Shown: piece by piece, positions 1 to 7,877 of the stretch
Layout of the letters: every line of letters starts with the position of its first letter
Position numbering within the stretch: the stretch's first letter is position 1
Assembly: GCA_913056365.1 (NCBI GenBank)
Contig: CAJXLT010000002.1
Location: forward strand, 496,001-560,000
Source of the DNA: an uncultured Paenibacillaceae bacterium
Lineage (GTDB): Bacteria > Bacillota > Bacilli > Paenibacillales > K13
Reading direction: 5' to 3'
Length of the DNA: 64,000 nucleotides
Notes under the pieces: generated by a model
The model's input: the letters and a program-made list of their open reading frames with translations, nothing else
Database searches by the model: none
Told to the model about the DNA's origin: nothing
Position numbers and translations under genes: made by a program

Positions 1-386
1 GAAACATCCTTGCGGGTTTTCTTCAGCGATCGCAAGTGCATGAGAATCTCATTCTCAATACAGCGTGCAGCGAAGGTAGCCAGCTTCGTGCCCTTATTCG
101 GACTGTAGCTCTCAATCGCCTTAATGAGTCCAATGGTCCCGATTGAAATCAAATCCTCCTGATCCTCACCCGTATTGTCAAACTTCTTAACGATATGCGC
201 AACAAGGCGCAGGTTATGTTCAATCAGAAGGTTGCGGGATACCGGATCACCTTCCGACATCCGCTGCAGATGCAGGGACTCCTCCTTTTCCTCCAATGGC
301 TGGGGGAACACATTGCTCTTTACGTATGAGACGAGAAGCATCAATTCTTTCAAAAACATGGCAATGGCAGCAAATAATCCAGGCAC
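1..386 (-). CDS. sigK: RNA polymerase sporulation sigma factor sigma-K, 5' part (3' end beyond window)
   Basis: This is the late mother-cell sigma factor of sporulation. The minus-strand frame from a GTG at 386 gives [20 protein letters not shown], the hydrophobic pro-sequence of pro-sigma-K, which is removed by SpoIVFB in Bacillus. It continues with the sigma-70 region 2 signatures [15 protein letters not shown] and [12 protein letters not shown], then [13 protein letters not shown]. About 128 codons are visible and the gene runs off the left edge. A GGAGG lies 9 nt before the GTG. In some Bacillus and Clostridium strains sigK is split by the skin prophage; the frame here stays open through the visible part. 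Identification is firm; the start is inferred from the RBS and the pro-sequence. Confidence 0.93.
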   Translation of the reverse strand, partial: MPGLFAAIAMFLKELMLLVSYVKSNVFPQPLEEKEESLHLQRMSEGDPVSRNLLIEHNLRLVAHIVKKFDNTGEDQEDLISIGTIGLIKAIESYSPNKGTKLATFAARCIENEILMHLRSLKKTRKDV

Positions 387-483
387 GCAGTGACACCTCC
401 ATCATGATCTCGGCGGAACGAACCGCCGCACGGTTTCCCTTGAAGTCTGACTTACCCGGAATGTGACCTGATAGAAGCGACAG

Positions 484-539
484 GCCTTACAACAAAAAAA
501 GGCAACAGCGCCGCTCTTCGCCGAGCGGACTGTTACCAT
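484..539 (-). terminator. Rho-independent terminator reading on the minus strand, upstream of sigK
   Basis: On the minus strand a GGTAACAG...CTGTTGCC stem containing an inner CCGCTC/GAGCGG stem is followed by a run of seven T. It would stop minus-strand transcription arriving from the right and insulate sigK. No convincing minus-strand gene lies immediately upstream of it. Confidence 0.7.
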
Positions 540-661
540 TGTATGTGGGTGCGTGCCTATGTGTGCCTGTACGTAGGAGATTCAGATTTGAAGTGTTAGC
601 TGTAAATGTGCGAAATGATCCATTCAAGAAGAATCCTCACATTAAAGGAGGTTGTTTACTC

Positions 662-742
662 TTGAACACTGATCCTCATGATGAAAAAAAACGACTAAAC
701 TACGTTCGCAGGAAATGCCTTGCCATTCTGCGTCAGTGTTAG
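662..742 (+). CDS. Possible 26-aa basic peptide of unknown function
   Basis: A TTG start at 662 lies 10 nt after a perfect AAAGGAGG (644-651) and opens a frame of 26 residues, MNTDPHDEKKRLNY then VRRKCLAILRQC. It is rich in Lys and Arg and has two Cys. I recognise no family. The strong ribosome site is the main reason to list it, and a chance RBS plus short frame cannot be excluded. It lies between the sigK terminator and the GNAT-like gene. Confidence 0.3.
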   Translation: MNTDPHDEKKRLNYVRRKCLAILRQC

Positions 743-855
743 ATCGAAAGTTTCCCAGCCCGAATGTGAAGCAATAAAGTTTTGCATAGCTGCCACAACT
801 TTAGGGACGTCCGAGCAATCCCTATATGTTAATCTATATAGCGGGAGGTAGATGC

Positions 856-1320
856 GTGTTACTACATTTCCGCAGCGGCGAGACATACCCTGTTTCGTTC
901 CTTGCGTTGCAGCCATATGATATAGAGGATCAGATGCAGGATTGGAACGATTCGTTCGATTGGACAGTTTATTTTGGCCACCGTGGTGTTGAAGTCTATA
1001 AGATGGTTATCCGTGGCAATGATGTAATACAAGGGGTTATTGCTCTTGAGCGTAAAGAGGATCATGTTTGGGTTCATCTTATCGAGAGCTTACCTGATGA
1101 GCGCAAGGAGTTCGATCTAATAGGCGAGCATCTGTTGGCAATCGCATGCAAACGAAGCATGGAGCTTGGGCTTGATGGTGTAGTTGCTTTTCAATCGAAG
1201 ACGCGTTCGCGACTCATGATGTATTACATAAACGACGTTGGTGCTGCACACTTTGGAGGTGGCCTTATGGTTATCGAAGAACCTGTCGCTAAGCGTCTAG
1301 TTATGCTATACTTATCCTAA
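856..1320 (+). CDS. GNAT-like small protein of unknown substrate
   Basis: This 154-aa protein starts at GTG 856, seven nt after GGGAGG; an ATG at 852 is out of frame. The C-terminal half (IGEHLLAIACKRSMELGLDG, then VVAFQSKTRSRLMMYYIND) has the alpha-beta pattern of a GNAT acetyl-CoA-binding core. There, a helix packs on a strand and is followed by a region typical of substrate closure. The classical Q/RxxGxG/A acyl-CoA loop is not clear, so activity is uncertain. The gene is followed 13 nt later by a 53-aa gene and a terminator, forming a two-gene transcript. Such pairs occur on mobile or accessory DNA. Family assignment is tentative. Confidence 0.5.
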   Translation: MLLHFRSGETYPVSFLALQPYDIEDQMQDWNDSFDWTVYFGHRGVEVYKMVIRGNDVIQGVIALERKEDHVWVHLIESLPDERKEFDLIGEHLLAIACKRSMELGLDGVVAFQSKTRSRLMMYYINDVGAAHFGGGLMVIEEPVAKRLVMLYLS

Positions 1321-1333
1321 GAGGTGATTAATC

Positions 1334-1495
1334 ATGAAAAAGACAATGAGTCTTGATGATGCTGCTCGTCGATATGCAGGCGGTCATTACGTTAAGCAAT
1401 CGATGCCCGGTCCCAATCCCGAACGCGACCAAATGGTCAGCGATGCTATAGCTAAATTGAAGCAGGTTCGACCTGCTGCCAAGGTTCGCCGATAA
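1334..1495 (+). CDS. 53-aa partner protein of the GNAT-like gene, unknown function
   Basis: An ATG at 1334 with GAGGTG at 1321-1326 encodes 53 residues beginning MKKTMSLDDAARRYAGGHYV and ending in a basic tail (AAKVRR). The gene starts 13 nt after the GNAT-like stop, and its stop codon lies in the loop of a strong terminator, so the two genes form a closed bicistron. The composition (helical N-terminus, basic C-terminus) would suit a protein or nucleic-acid binding partner. I do not recognise the family. An antitoxin-like role is only a guess from the pairing. Confidence 0.55.
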   Translation: MKKTMSLDDAARRYAGGHYVKQSMPGPNPERDQMVSDAIAKLKQVRPAAKVRR

Positions 1496-1511
1496 GGCGA
1501 GCCTTTTTTTA
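1483..1511 (+). terminator. Rho-independent terminator of the GNAT/53-aa bicistron
   Basis: The stem GGTTCGCC / GGCGAGCC (one G-U pair) with loop GATAA is followed by seven T. The TAA stop of the 53-aa gene lies in the loop. Confidence 0.85.
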
Positions 1512-1556
1512 TTGGAGTTGCATCGACTCACTCCATTTTTCCGTAATGGTGTGAAC

Positions 1557-1748
1557 TCAGTATGGAACAGATTTAACCAGACTAGAACGCACCCCACGTT
1601 CCGCTTGCCAAACAATTTGCTCGAACTCTTGCAGCCACCGCTCAATGTTAAGTCGGTAATCGCCAAGTCCCACGTATAGCATAATCAAATCGAAACCATT
1701 CTCTCGAGCATTATATGTGGGTGCATACTTAAGCGTATCTGAACACAA
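1557..1748 (-). pseudogene. Probable zeta-toxin/UDP-GlcNAc kinase-like remnant
   Basis: The minus-strand frame contains ARENGFDLIMLYVGLGDYRL followed by NIERW. This resembles the segment of zeta-toxin family P-loop kinases where a strand ends in a YVGL-type motif, followed by IERV. Only about 60 residues remain. No P-loop is found upstream, and the frame has no convincing start or RBS. I therefore read it as a decayed 3' fragment. Similarity is judged by eye on a short segment, so confidence is low. A short unrelated hypothetical protein is the alternative. Confidence 0.3.
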
Positions 1749-1840
1749 GGAAGATTAGTCCCCGGTTCCTTGGCATATACTATGGAGGCCGTGAAAATGA
1801 TGTTCACACCTGCATTCACGAAAAAAATACGTGAAGTCAC

Positions 1841-1869
1841 TTGACACAATAGGCATATGTAAGTAATAA
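1841..1869 (+). promoter_or_regulatory. Sigma-A promoter of ahpCF
   Basis: A consensus -35 TTGACA (1841-1846) is followed after 17 bp by TAATAA (1864-1869). It lies about 100 nt before the ahpC start. Confidence 0.75.
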
Positions 1870-1880
1870 TAATTACATAA

Positions 1881-1895
1881 TTGTAATCATTATAG
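1881..1895 (+). promoter_or_regulatory. PerR-like operator over the ahpCF transcription start
   Basis: TTGTAATCATTATAG matches the Bacillus Per box TTATAATNATTATAA at 12 of its 14 defined positions. It sits just downstream of the -10, where a bound repressor would block initiation. In Bacillus, ahpCF is a classic peroxide-responsive PerR target. A Fur or Zur box is related in sequence, but the gene context favours PerR. Confidence 0.65.
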
Positions 1896-1969
1896 TTACA
1901 GTTCGATCACTTGCCGATCTGGTCACTATAATGATCATACAAAATACACTTTCAGGAGGACGATGTACT

Positions 1970-2533
1970 ATGTCACTAGTTGGAACTGAAGTACTGCCGT
2001 TTAAGGCACAAGCATTCCGCAATGGAGAATTCGTAGAGGTTACTGAGGCAGATCTGAAGGGAAAATGGAGTGTTGTCTGCTTCTATCCGGCAGACTTCAC
2101 CTTCGTATGCCCGACTGAGCTTGAAGATCTGCAGAACGAATATGAAGGCTTGAAGGCGCTCGGCGTTGAAGTGTATTCCGTATCCACAGATACGCACTTC
2201 ACACACAAAGCTTGGCATGACAGCTCAGAAGCGATTGGCAAAATTACGTACACGATGATCGGTGATCCTTCTCACACAGTCAGCCGTAACTTTGATGTTC
2301 TGATTGAAGCAGACGGATTGGCTGACCGCGGTACGTTCATCATTGACCCTGACGGCGTTATTCAAACTGTTGAAATTAACGCCGGCGGTATCGGCCGTGA
2401 CGCCAGCACGCTGATTAATAAGATTAAGGCAGCCCAATATGTGCGCAAGCATCCAGGTGAAGTTTGCCCGGCCAAGTGGCAAGAAGGCTCAGAAACACTT
2501 AAGCCTAGCTTGGATCTTGTAGGAAAGATATAA
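1970..2533 (+). CDS. ahpC: Alkyl hydroperoxide reductase peroxiredoxin subunit AhpC
   Basis: A typical 2-Cys peroxiredoxin of 187 aa that reduces H2O2, organic hydroperoxides and peroxynitrite in the cytoplasm and is recycled by AhpF. The peroxidatic Cys47 is in FTFVCPTE and the resolving Cys166 is in GEVCPAKW. The GGIGR motif of the AhpC subgroup and the C-terminus [11 protein letters not shown] match Bacillus AhpC closely. ATG 1970 has AGGAGG at 1954-1959; an in-frame upstream start at 1931 would precede the RBS and was rejected. The gene is followed 10 nt later by ahpF in one operon behind a PerR-like box. Confidence 0.97.
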   Translation: MSLVGTEVLPFKAQAFRNGEFVEVTEADLKGKWSVVCFYPADFTFVCPTELEDLQNEYEGLKALGVEVYSVSTDTHFTHKAWHDSSEAIGKITYTMIGDPSHTVSRNFDVLIEADGLADRGTFIIDPDGVIQTVEINAGGIGRDASTLINKIKAAQYVRKHPGEVCPAKWQEGSETLKPSLDLVGKI

Positions 2534-2543
2534 GGATCCGAAT

Positions 2544-4073
2544 ATGGCACTGGACGCAGAGATCAAAACACAGCTTGCGCAATATCTCGAGCTGCTGGAA
2601 GGCGATATTGTGCTGCAAGTCAGCGTTGGCTCCGATGCTGTATCTCAAGAGATGCTGGATCTGGTCGAGGAATTATCCAGCATGTCAGCCAAAATTTCTG
2701 TAGAGAAAACTGAGCTGTCCAGAACACCAAGCTTCAACGTTAATCGTGCAGGCGAGGACACTGGGATTACATTTGCCGGGGTTCCATTAGGCCATGAGTT
2801 CACTTCATTGGTACTAGCTCTGCTGCAAGCAAGCGGCAGAGCACCCAAGGTGGACCAGAGCGTTATTGAGCAGATCAAGGCGCTTCCTGATGAATACCAC
2901 TTCGAAACTTACGTCAGTCTAAGCTGCCATAATTGCCCGGATGTCGTGCAGGCACTCAACGTTATGAGTGTCCTGCATCCAGGCATTACGCACACGATGA
3001 TCGATGGTGCAGCCTTCAAGGAAGAAGCCGAGAGCAAGGATGTTATGGCAGTACCGTCCGTGTTCCTGAATGGGGAGTTCTTCGATAGCGGACGTATGTC
3101 ATTAGAAGAAATCCTGGCTAAGATCGGCAGTGCGCCAGACGCTTCAGCCTTCGCCGACAAGGATCCGTATGATGTTCTCGTTGTGGGCGGCGGCCCTGCA
3201 GGAGCAAGCGCTGCGATCTATGCCGCTCGCAAGGGCATTCGTACCGGAATTGTAGCTGAACGCTTCGGTGGACAGGTGATGGACACCTTAGGTATCGAGA
3301 ACTTCGTCAGTGTGAAATATACAGAGGGTCCTAAGCTTGTAGCCAGCTTAGAGGAGCATGTGAAGGAGTACGGCATCGATATCATGAATCTGCAGCGGGC
3401 CAAGCGGCTGGAGAAGAAGGATTGGATCGAGGTCGAGCTCGAGAATGGCGCTGTTCTGAAGAGCAAGACTGTCATTCTCTCTACCGGTGCTCGCTGGCGC
3501 AATCTAGGCGTTCCCGGTGAAGCGGAATTCAAGAACAAAGGCGTCGCTTACTGTCCGCACTGCGATGGACCTCTATTCGAAGGGAAGCATGTGGCGGTCA
3601 TAGGCGGCGGTAATTCCGGTATTGAAGCGGCAATCGATCTTGCTGGTATCGCTGGCCATGTAACAGTGTTCGAATTCATGCCTGAATTGAAGGCAGATGC
3701 CGTTCTGCAGGAGCGACTCAACAGCCTGTCTAATACAACGGTGATGACGAATGTACAGGTTCAGGAGATTACAGGCGATGACAAGGTCAACGGCATTACC
3801 TATGTAGAACGTGATACAGACGCTTCGAAGCATCTGGAGCTGCAAGGCGTATTCGTACAGATCGGATTAGTTCCGAATACGGAATGGTTAGAGGACGCTG
3901 TCGAGCGCAGCCGCTTCGGCGAAATCGTAGTAGATAACCGCGGCGCCACGAACGTGCCAGGCGTCTTCGCTGCTGGCGACTGTACGAACACGCCGTATAA
4001 ACAGATCATTATATCAATGGGTTCTGGAGCGAATGCAGCCTTGGGCGCGTTTGATTATCTGATCCGCAATTAA
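2544..4073 (+). CDS. ahpF: Alkyl hydroperoxide reductase flavoprotein subunit AhpF
   Basis: An NADH-dependent FAD disulfide oxidoreductase of 509 aa that reduces AhpC. The N-terminal tandem thioredoxin-fold domain (about 1-200) carries the redox pair CHNC at Cys128/Cys131. The FAD motif VVGGGPAG is near 213-220, the thioredoxin-reductase-type CPHC centre is at Cys337/Cys340, and the NAD-binding GGGNSG is near 354. A C-terminal FAAGDCTN motif binds FAD. Length and order are those of full-length AhpF. Its ATG lies 10 nt after the ahpC stop and a strong terminator follows, so ahpCF is a complete two-gene operon. Confidence 0.97.
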   Translation: MALDAEIKTQLAQYLELLEGDIVLQVSVGSDAVSQEMLDLVEELSSMSAKISVEKTELSRTPSFNVNRAGEDTGITFAGVPLGHEFTSLVLALLQASGRAPKVDQSVIEQIKALPDEYHFETYVSLSCHNCPDVVQALNVMSVLHPGITHTMIDGAAFKEEAESKDVMAVPSVFLNGEFFDSGRMSLEEILAKIGSAPDASAFADKDPYDVLVVGGGPAGASAAIYAARKGIRTGIVAERFGGQVMDTLGIENFVSVKYTEGPKLVASLEEHVKEYGIDIMNLQRAKRLEKKDWIEVELENGAVLKSKTVILSTGARWRNLGVPGEAEFKNKGVAYCPHCDGPLFEGKHVAVIGGGNSGIEAAIDLAGIAGHVTVFEFMPELKADAVLQERLNSLSNTTVMTNVQVQEITGDDKVNGITYVERDTDASKHLELQGVFVQIGLVPNTEWLEDAVERSRFGEIVVDNRGATNVPGVFAAGDCTNTPYKQIIISMGSGANAALGAFDYLIRN

Positions 4074-4095
4074 TACTTCCTCTTCGCGAGGTATA

Positions 4096-4150
4096 GAAGG
4101 AGACTGTCCCTGTGTTTATGATCCACTTGGGGGACAGTCTTCTTATTTTT
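4096..4150 (+). terminator. Rho-independent terminator after ahpF
   Basis: A long stem (GAAGGAGACTGTCCC paired with GGGGGACAGTCTTCTT) is followed by ATTTTT. Confidence 0.85.
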
Positions 4151-4274
4151 GTCATCCATCTGATAGTGCCTGCTGGATGATACCGACCGATGACTCGTTC
4201 CCAATGCTGCCAGCACTTGCTTGTTCACAGCATAATGATTCATGGTACGATGGCTGTCGGAGGTGGAGAAAACC

Positions 4275-5165
4275 ATGAACGCAACAAAGATTGGCAAAAT
4301 CACCGTATCTACAGCTATTCTGCTTTCATCGTGGGGAATGGTGGCCGGCGGCACGTCTCAAGCAGAGGCGGCAGACAGCCGAGCGCTATGGAATCCTTAT
4401 TGGGGACACCCCTACGAGTGGGCTTACGATTGGTCAAGACCGCATACGGATCAATCTGATCAAGCACACGACGATGGAGATCAGAATGCTGAGAAGGCAA
4501 CGATCATTCGCAATGTTTCCTTCCGCGAGGGACCAACTACAAGCGCAGGTCGCATTCGTTACTTGCAGGACGGAGAGCAAGTGGAGATCCTTCAGCAAGT
4601 CAACGAATACTGGTATAAGATCAAGGACAATAGAGGCACGACAGGCTATGTCAGCACGAGTGATACGTTCATCGATACAGATTATACCGTAGCAGAGAAT
4701 GCCTCGACCTTCACTGCAAGCGACAATGCGTTAATCGAAGATGTCATTGCCAAGGGTCGTTCCTACTGGGGAACCCCGTATGAATTCGGGTCCGACCGGA
4801 GTTCCACTCGTACGTTCGATTGTTCAGACTTCGTGCGCCGCTCCTTCATCGAAGCAGCTGGACTATATTTGCCGACCAACTCACGTACGCAAGCAGATTA
4901 TGTAGAGGATCTAGGCAACTTGGTGTACAGCATGAAGGAACTGCAACGAGGCGATCTCGTCTTCTTCATGAGCTATGAAGGCTCGCGAGCATCGGATTAT
5001 GCCAACGTGAACGTCGACAAGGAACGAGTAACACATGTCGGTATCTACTTGGGTAATGGAGAGATGCTGCATACGTATTCCAAGGATTCCGGCGGTGTAC
5101 GAATAGACGCTATTGACGGATCATGGGAACATCGCTTCTTGTATGGCGGAAGTGTGCTTCAATAG
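4275..5165 (+). CDS. Secreted SH3b-NlpC/P60 cell-wall peptidase
   Basis: A 296-aa exported protein. The signal peptide ends near AEA-AD (residues 31-34), an SH3b wall-binding domain spans about 75-135, and an NlpC/P60 cysteine peptidase domain fills 150-296. The catalytic Cys183 is in TFDCSDFV, His254 is in THVGIYLG, and a third polar residue is likely His266. Such enzymes cut D-Glu-Dpm bonds in peptidoglycan stem peptides. An aromatic stretch (NPYWGHPYEWAYDW) follows the signal peptide. ATG 4275 is chosen because GGAGGTGGAG lies 6 nt before it; the upstream ATG at 4242 lacks an RBS. It appears to be a single-gene unit. Confidence 0.9.
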   Translation: MNATKIGKITVSTAILLSSWGMVAGGTSQAEAADSRALWNPYWGHPYEWAYDWSRPHTDQSDQAHDDGDQNAEKATIIRNVSFREGPTTSAGRIRYLQDGEQVEILQQVNEYWYKIKDNRGTTGYVSTSDTFIDTDYTVAENASTFTASDNALIEDVIAKGRSYWGTPYEFGSDRSSTRTFDCSDFVRRSFIEAAGLYLPTNSRTQADYVEDLGNLVYSMKELQRGDLVFFMSYEGSRASDYANVNVDKERVTHVGIYLGNGEMLHTYSKDSGGVRIDAIDGSWEHRFLYGGSVLQ

Positions 5166-5322
5166 ATATGCGCAATAACTATCAGGGAATTGTCTGCCAA
5201 TCTGAACGAGCTTATGACAGTTCCCTGATTGTCATATGGAAAATCGACGATTCATCAGCAACGGACATACGAACGTCCAAATATTCATAGGTTGTTGTAG
5301 GAGGCGGGACAGGAGGATAGGT

Positions 5323-5826
5323 ATGAAGTTCAAAAATAGGAAGTGGAGACCTTTACGACTGCGGAAGCTGCGTTACGGCAAGCTCCTGTTGCTTATCATA
5401 ATGTTCGCGGCAACGGTGTTCGTGATTCGCTCTGTCGTGCTTGTTGTTTTGCCGTCTGATGCGGATGCAGCCCGCAATGCCGTTCACCAGTTTTATTCAC
5501 TGGAGCAGGCAAGTGATTTCGGGAGCTCTTGGGCAATGTTCCATCCCTATATGCAGCAGAAGTTCACCAAATCACGCTATATTCAAGTACGCAACCATAT
5601 CATTATGGAGCACTTCGGTGTGAATACGTTCGACTTCACACTTAGTCAAGTTAAGTCTATTGGAGATTGGAGCATGTCCTTAGACACACCGACCTTGTCG
5701 AATGTGTACTGCGTTTCGGTGACACAGCGCTTCCACGGACAAACCTTCGGGTCCTTCGATTTACAGCAAGAGGTATATGCAACGAAATCCGAAGGAGAAT
5801 GGCGGCTATTGTGGGCTTACCCGTGA
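5323..5826 (+). CDS. Membrane-anchored protein of unknown function with NTF2-like ectodomain
   Basis: A 167-aa protein with a very basic N-terminus, one transmembrane helix (about 19-43, KLLLLIIMFAATVFVIRSVV) and an extracytoplasmic domain. That domain contains ARNAVHQFYSLEQASDFGSS and ends in REWRLLWAYP-like residues (GEWRLLWAYP). This resembles small NTF2-like or DUF4878-type folds, but I cannot name the family with certainty. ATG 5323 follows AGGAGG by 6 nt. No partner gene is evident; the neighbouring minus-strand gene converges on it. Confidence 0.75.
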   Translation: MKFKNRKWRPLRLRKLRYGKLLLLIIMFAATVFVIRSVVLVVLPSDADAARNAVHQFYSLEQASDFGSSWAMFHPYMQQKFTKSRYIQVRNHIIMEHFGVNTFDFTLSQVKSIGDWSMSLDTPTLSNVYCVSVTQRFHGQTFGSFDLQQEVYATKSEGEWRLLWAYP

Positions 5827-5834
5827 AGCTCATA

Positions 5835-5978
5835 TTAAATGGACTTCTTAGCCTGCCACTCGTCTCGTTGTTCCTCTGCTTGCTGAACTTCAGCTTCCCA
5901 CTTCGTATATTCGATGCCCATTTGCTGCAAAATCGACTGTACATCCAGAGTGATCTTCCCTTCTATTCGCTTCATCAT
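5835..5978 (-). CDS. 47-aa conserved-looking small protein, coiled-coil
   Basis: On the minus strand an ATG at 5978 lies 9 nt after GAAGGAGG and encodes 47 residues: MMKRIEGKITLDVQSILQQM, then GIEYTKWEAEVQQAEEQRDE and a short tail. The second half is a strongly charged helix likely to form a coiled coil. It lies 66 nt downstream of the L,D-transpeptidase gene on the same strand and converges with the plus-strand gene ending at 5826. The function is unknown. The excellent RBS and clean stop support a real gene. Confidence 0.6.
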   Translation of the reverse strand: MMKRIEGKITLDVQSILQQMGIEYTKWEAEVQQAEEQRDEWQAKKSI

Positions 5979-6044
5979 GACAACGATCCTCCTTCTTCAC
6001 ATTTCATCGTTCCATCCAAGTTAAGAAACCGCTTTCGATCATAA

Positions 6045-7514
6045 TCATAACAGCCACGAAAAAACCTGACCTTCTGCTGTTTCACCTGCACGGTATATGC
6101 TAGGCATTGTCGGCAGGCTGCCTGCAGCTAATAACTGAGGAGTATCCGGCATTGCATCTACAATACGAATGTGTGCGCCACTAGGCACATAAGAGAAAAT
6201 TGCATCCATCTCATCATTGATAAGGCGCACACATCCGAGTGAATCGTTGGCACCGATGGACGCTGGTTCATTCGTACCGTGGATAGCATAAGCGCCGAAC
6301 CCGAGCGCAGCCGCACCGTATACCCCCGGCTCCCTTCCTTCAGGTTGCCGCACCCGCTGATCGACGACAAACTGGCCAATCGGGGTGCGATCATCCCGCC
6401 CTAAGCCAACCTCGGTTTGATGCAAGATATAATTGCCATTCACGAGCAGCAGTTTATGCTCACCTTTCACAATGAATAGTTCCATAGGAACGAACGGCAC
6501 ATTGCTGTATCCTTCAGGCTGCAGTACGTCCTCCAATCGTTCGGCAGTCGGCTCATACAACCATCCTTCTATCGATGGCGGGTTATGCTGGAACGCTACC
6601 GATTCGCTCGGCACTTGCGGCACATAACTGAGGTAATTGTTCGGGTATTCGCCAGCTAATGTCTCAAGGCTGTTCGGATAGACCCCATGCTCCTTCTGGT
6701 ATTGGCTAAGTGCGGTTCGAATTATATTCGCAGCGGTTTGTATCCGAGCGCGCTGCTCGTCCGCTTCCTTCTCCACCTGCGGATGAATGAAGCGAATGTG
6801 TACATGACTGTCGCTCTGCGCATGGAATTGTGCGGTGACGAACGCATGCTCGATCACGCTGGTGACCGCCACCGGGTATGCGCGTGACAGCTTCACATCG
6901 TCTCCTGTTCCATACAAACCGTAGAGGACAATCTTGTCTCTCGGGTATTGCTTACCCATTTCGAGTGCCTTGTCATACAATGTCTGCTCAATGACCCGTG
7001 TAGATTGGGAAGCATCAAAATACAAATAGAACGGGCGCTCCCCTGCTTCATATACGACATGCATCCCTACCGTATCCGATACGTACTGCGAGACGACCGC
7101 GCGTACACTTGGATGGAGAGTTCCGAGTAGCAGAAGCAGTAGCAATAGTAGAAATCCAGATATAGCAACGTATAGAATAAGTTTGCTTCTTGGGCTGGAA
7201 GGTTCGACAGTTTCCGTTGGAGAAGGGACAGATTCACTCGTCTTCCCTATTTCGGCGATTGCTGCTTGAGCTAACCGAGCGAACGAGTCTTGTCCTTCAG
7301 CGCTTCGCCGCAAATGATACAAGGCTTGATCCCGATTTCCCCGCTCCAGATATTTCTTCCCAACATAGTAATGCGCTTTGCAGGAATGCGCATCTACATA
7401 TTGAAGGATCTTCTCATAATAATGAGGGTCAGCAGGATTGATATATACATTGCTCTTCAACGGTTCAATCTGCTTTAAGTTTCCACTAGGAAACCTATGC
7501 TTCCTTATTTGCAT
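6045..7514 (-). CDS. Membrane L,D-transpeptidase (YkuD) with extra N-terminal modules
   Basis: This 489-aa protein has, in order: a helical TPR-like cytoplasmic segment (about 30-90, HYYVGKKYLERGNRDQALYH); a transmembrane helix (about 110-132); and an ectodomain containing a pseudopilin-like stretch (IIRTALSQYQKEHGVYPNSL). The C-terminal YkuD domain carries the catalytic signature, with AIHGTN then SLGCVRL (Cys at roughly 430). YkuD enzymes make 3-3 peptidoglycan cross-links or attach proteins to the wall. ATG 7514 follows GGGAGGAAAG, so the start overlaps the preceding gene's end by 20 nt. It lies at the distal end of the EPS gene run, possibly as part of its transcript. Confidence 0.88.
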   Translation of the reverse strand: MQIRKHRFPSGNLKQIEPLKSNVYINPADPHYYEKILQYVDAHSCKAHYYVGKKYLERGNRDQALYHLRRSAEGQDSFARLAQAAIAEIGKTSESVPSPTETVEPSSPRSKLILYVAISGFLLLLLLLLLGTLHPSVRAVVSQYVSDTVGMHVVYEAGERPFYLYFDASQSTRVIEQTLYDKALEMGKQYPRDKIVLYGLYGTGDDVKLSRAYPVAVTSVIEHAFVTAQFHAQSDSHVHIRFIHPQVEKEADEQRARIQTAANIIRTALSQYQKEHGVYPNSLETLAGEYPNNYLSYVPQVPSESVAFQHNPPSIEGWLYEPTAERLEDVLQPEGYSNVPFVPMELFIVKGEHKLLLVNGNYILHQTEVGLGRDDRTPIGQFVVDQRVRQPEGREPGVYGAAALGFGAYAIHGTNEPASIGANDSLGCVRLINDEMDAIFSYVPSGAHIRIVDAMPDTPQLLAAGSLPTMPSIYRAGETAEGQVFSWLL

Positions 7515-7833
7515 CAACTTTCCTCCCTTCCGCATCGTTTCTGCTTTCGTCATGCTGTTTATGCTGTCTCTTCAGATAACTGCGACGATTATAGGCTTTT
7601 ACTTTATCCGGATTTTGCTCCCTCCACCTTTGATTGTACGCGGCGATATCTGCTGCGCTTCTTTTCTTGACACGCCTTGGTGCAGGCTCTACCTCAAGTC
7701 CTATCATGCAGTGGCTTAGACGTACGAACAGCTCATATGCTTTTTTCTTCCCATACACAGTCACATAGGCTCTTCCCTTGTACGTAATGACCCACCTTGC
7801 GTTGTAACGTGCTTTGACATTTTGCAAATCCAT
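7495..7833 (-). CDS. 112-aa basic protein of unknown function
   Basis: The ATG at 7833 follows AGGAGGTG by 4 nt. The N-terminal half (ARWVITYKGRAYVTVYGKKK) looks like a small beta-rich domain. The C-terminal half (AAYNQRWREQNPDKVKAYNR) is like the basic helical repeat found next to HNH or zinc-ribbon domains in phage-related proteins, though no HNH motif is present. It sits 44 nt after galE and overlaps the start of the L,D-transpeptidase by 20 nt, which implies co-translation. The function is unknown. Confidence 0.65.
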   Translation of the reverse strand: MDLQNVKARYNARWVITYKGRAYVTVYGKKKAYELFVRLSHCMIGLEVEPAPRRVKKRSAADIAAYNQRWREQNPDKVKAYNRRSYLKRQHKQHDESRNDAEGRKVDANKEA

Positions 7834-7877
7834 CCATCACCTCCTGAATGACGTCTTCCAACTTTTTGGCAAACTAA

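Noticed and set aside
1-386. sigK interrupted by a skin-type prophage
   Set aside because: The frame is open across all 128 visible codons. An interruption beyond the left edge cannot be excluded.
695-916. 73-codon minus-strand frame overlapping the GNAT-like gene
   Set aside because: It has no RBS and no family resemblance, and it lies antisense to the start of a better supported gene. The nearby minus-strand terminator at 484-539 therefore has no clear client gene.
1797-1844. 15-codon frame starting ATGATG with a GGAGG upstream
   Set aside because: The peptide is very short, the stop overlaps the ahpC -35 box, and nothing suggests it is conserved. It may be a chance RBS or the remnant of a gene start.
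5181-5230. ATCAGGGAA...TTCCCTGAT hairpin after the NlpC/P60 gene, considered as a terminator
   Set aside because: The loop is long and no T tract follows (TGTCATATGG), so intrinsic termination is doubtful.
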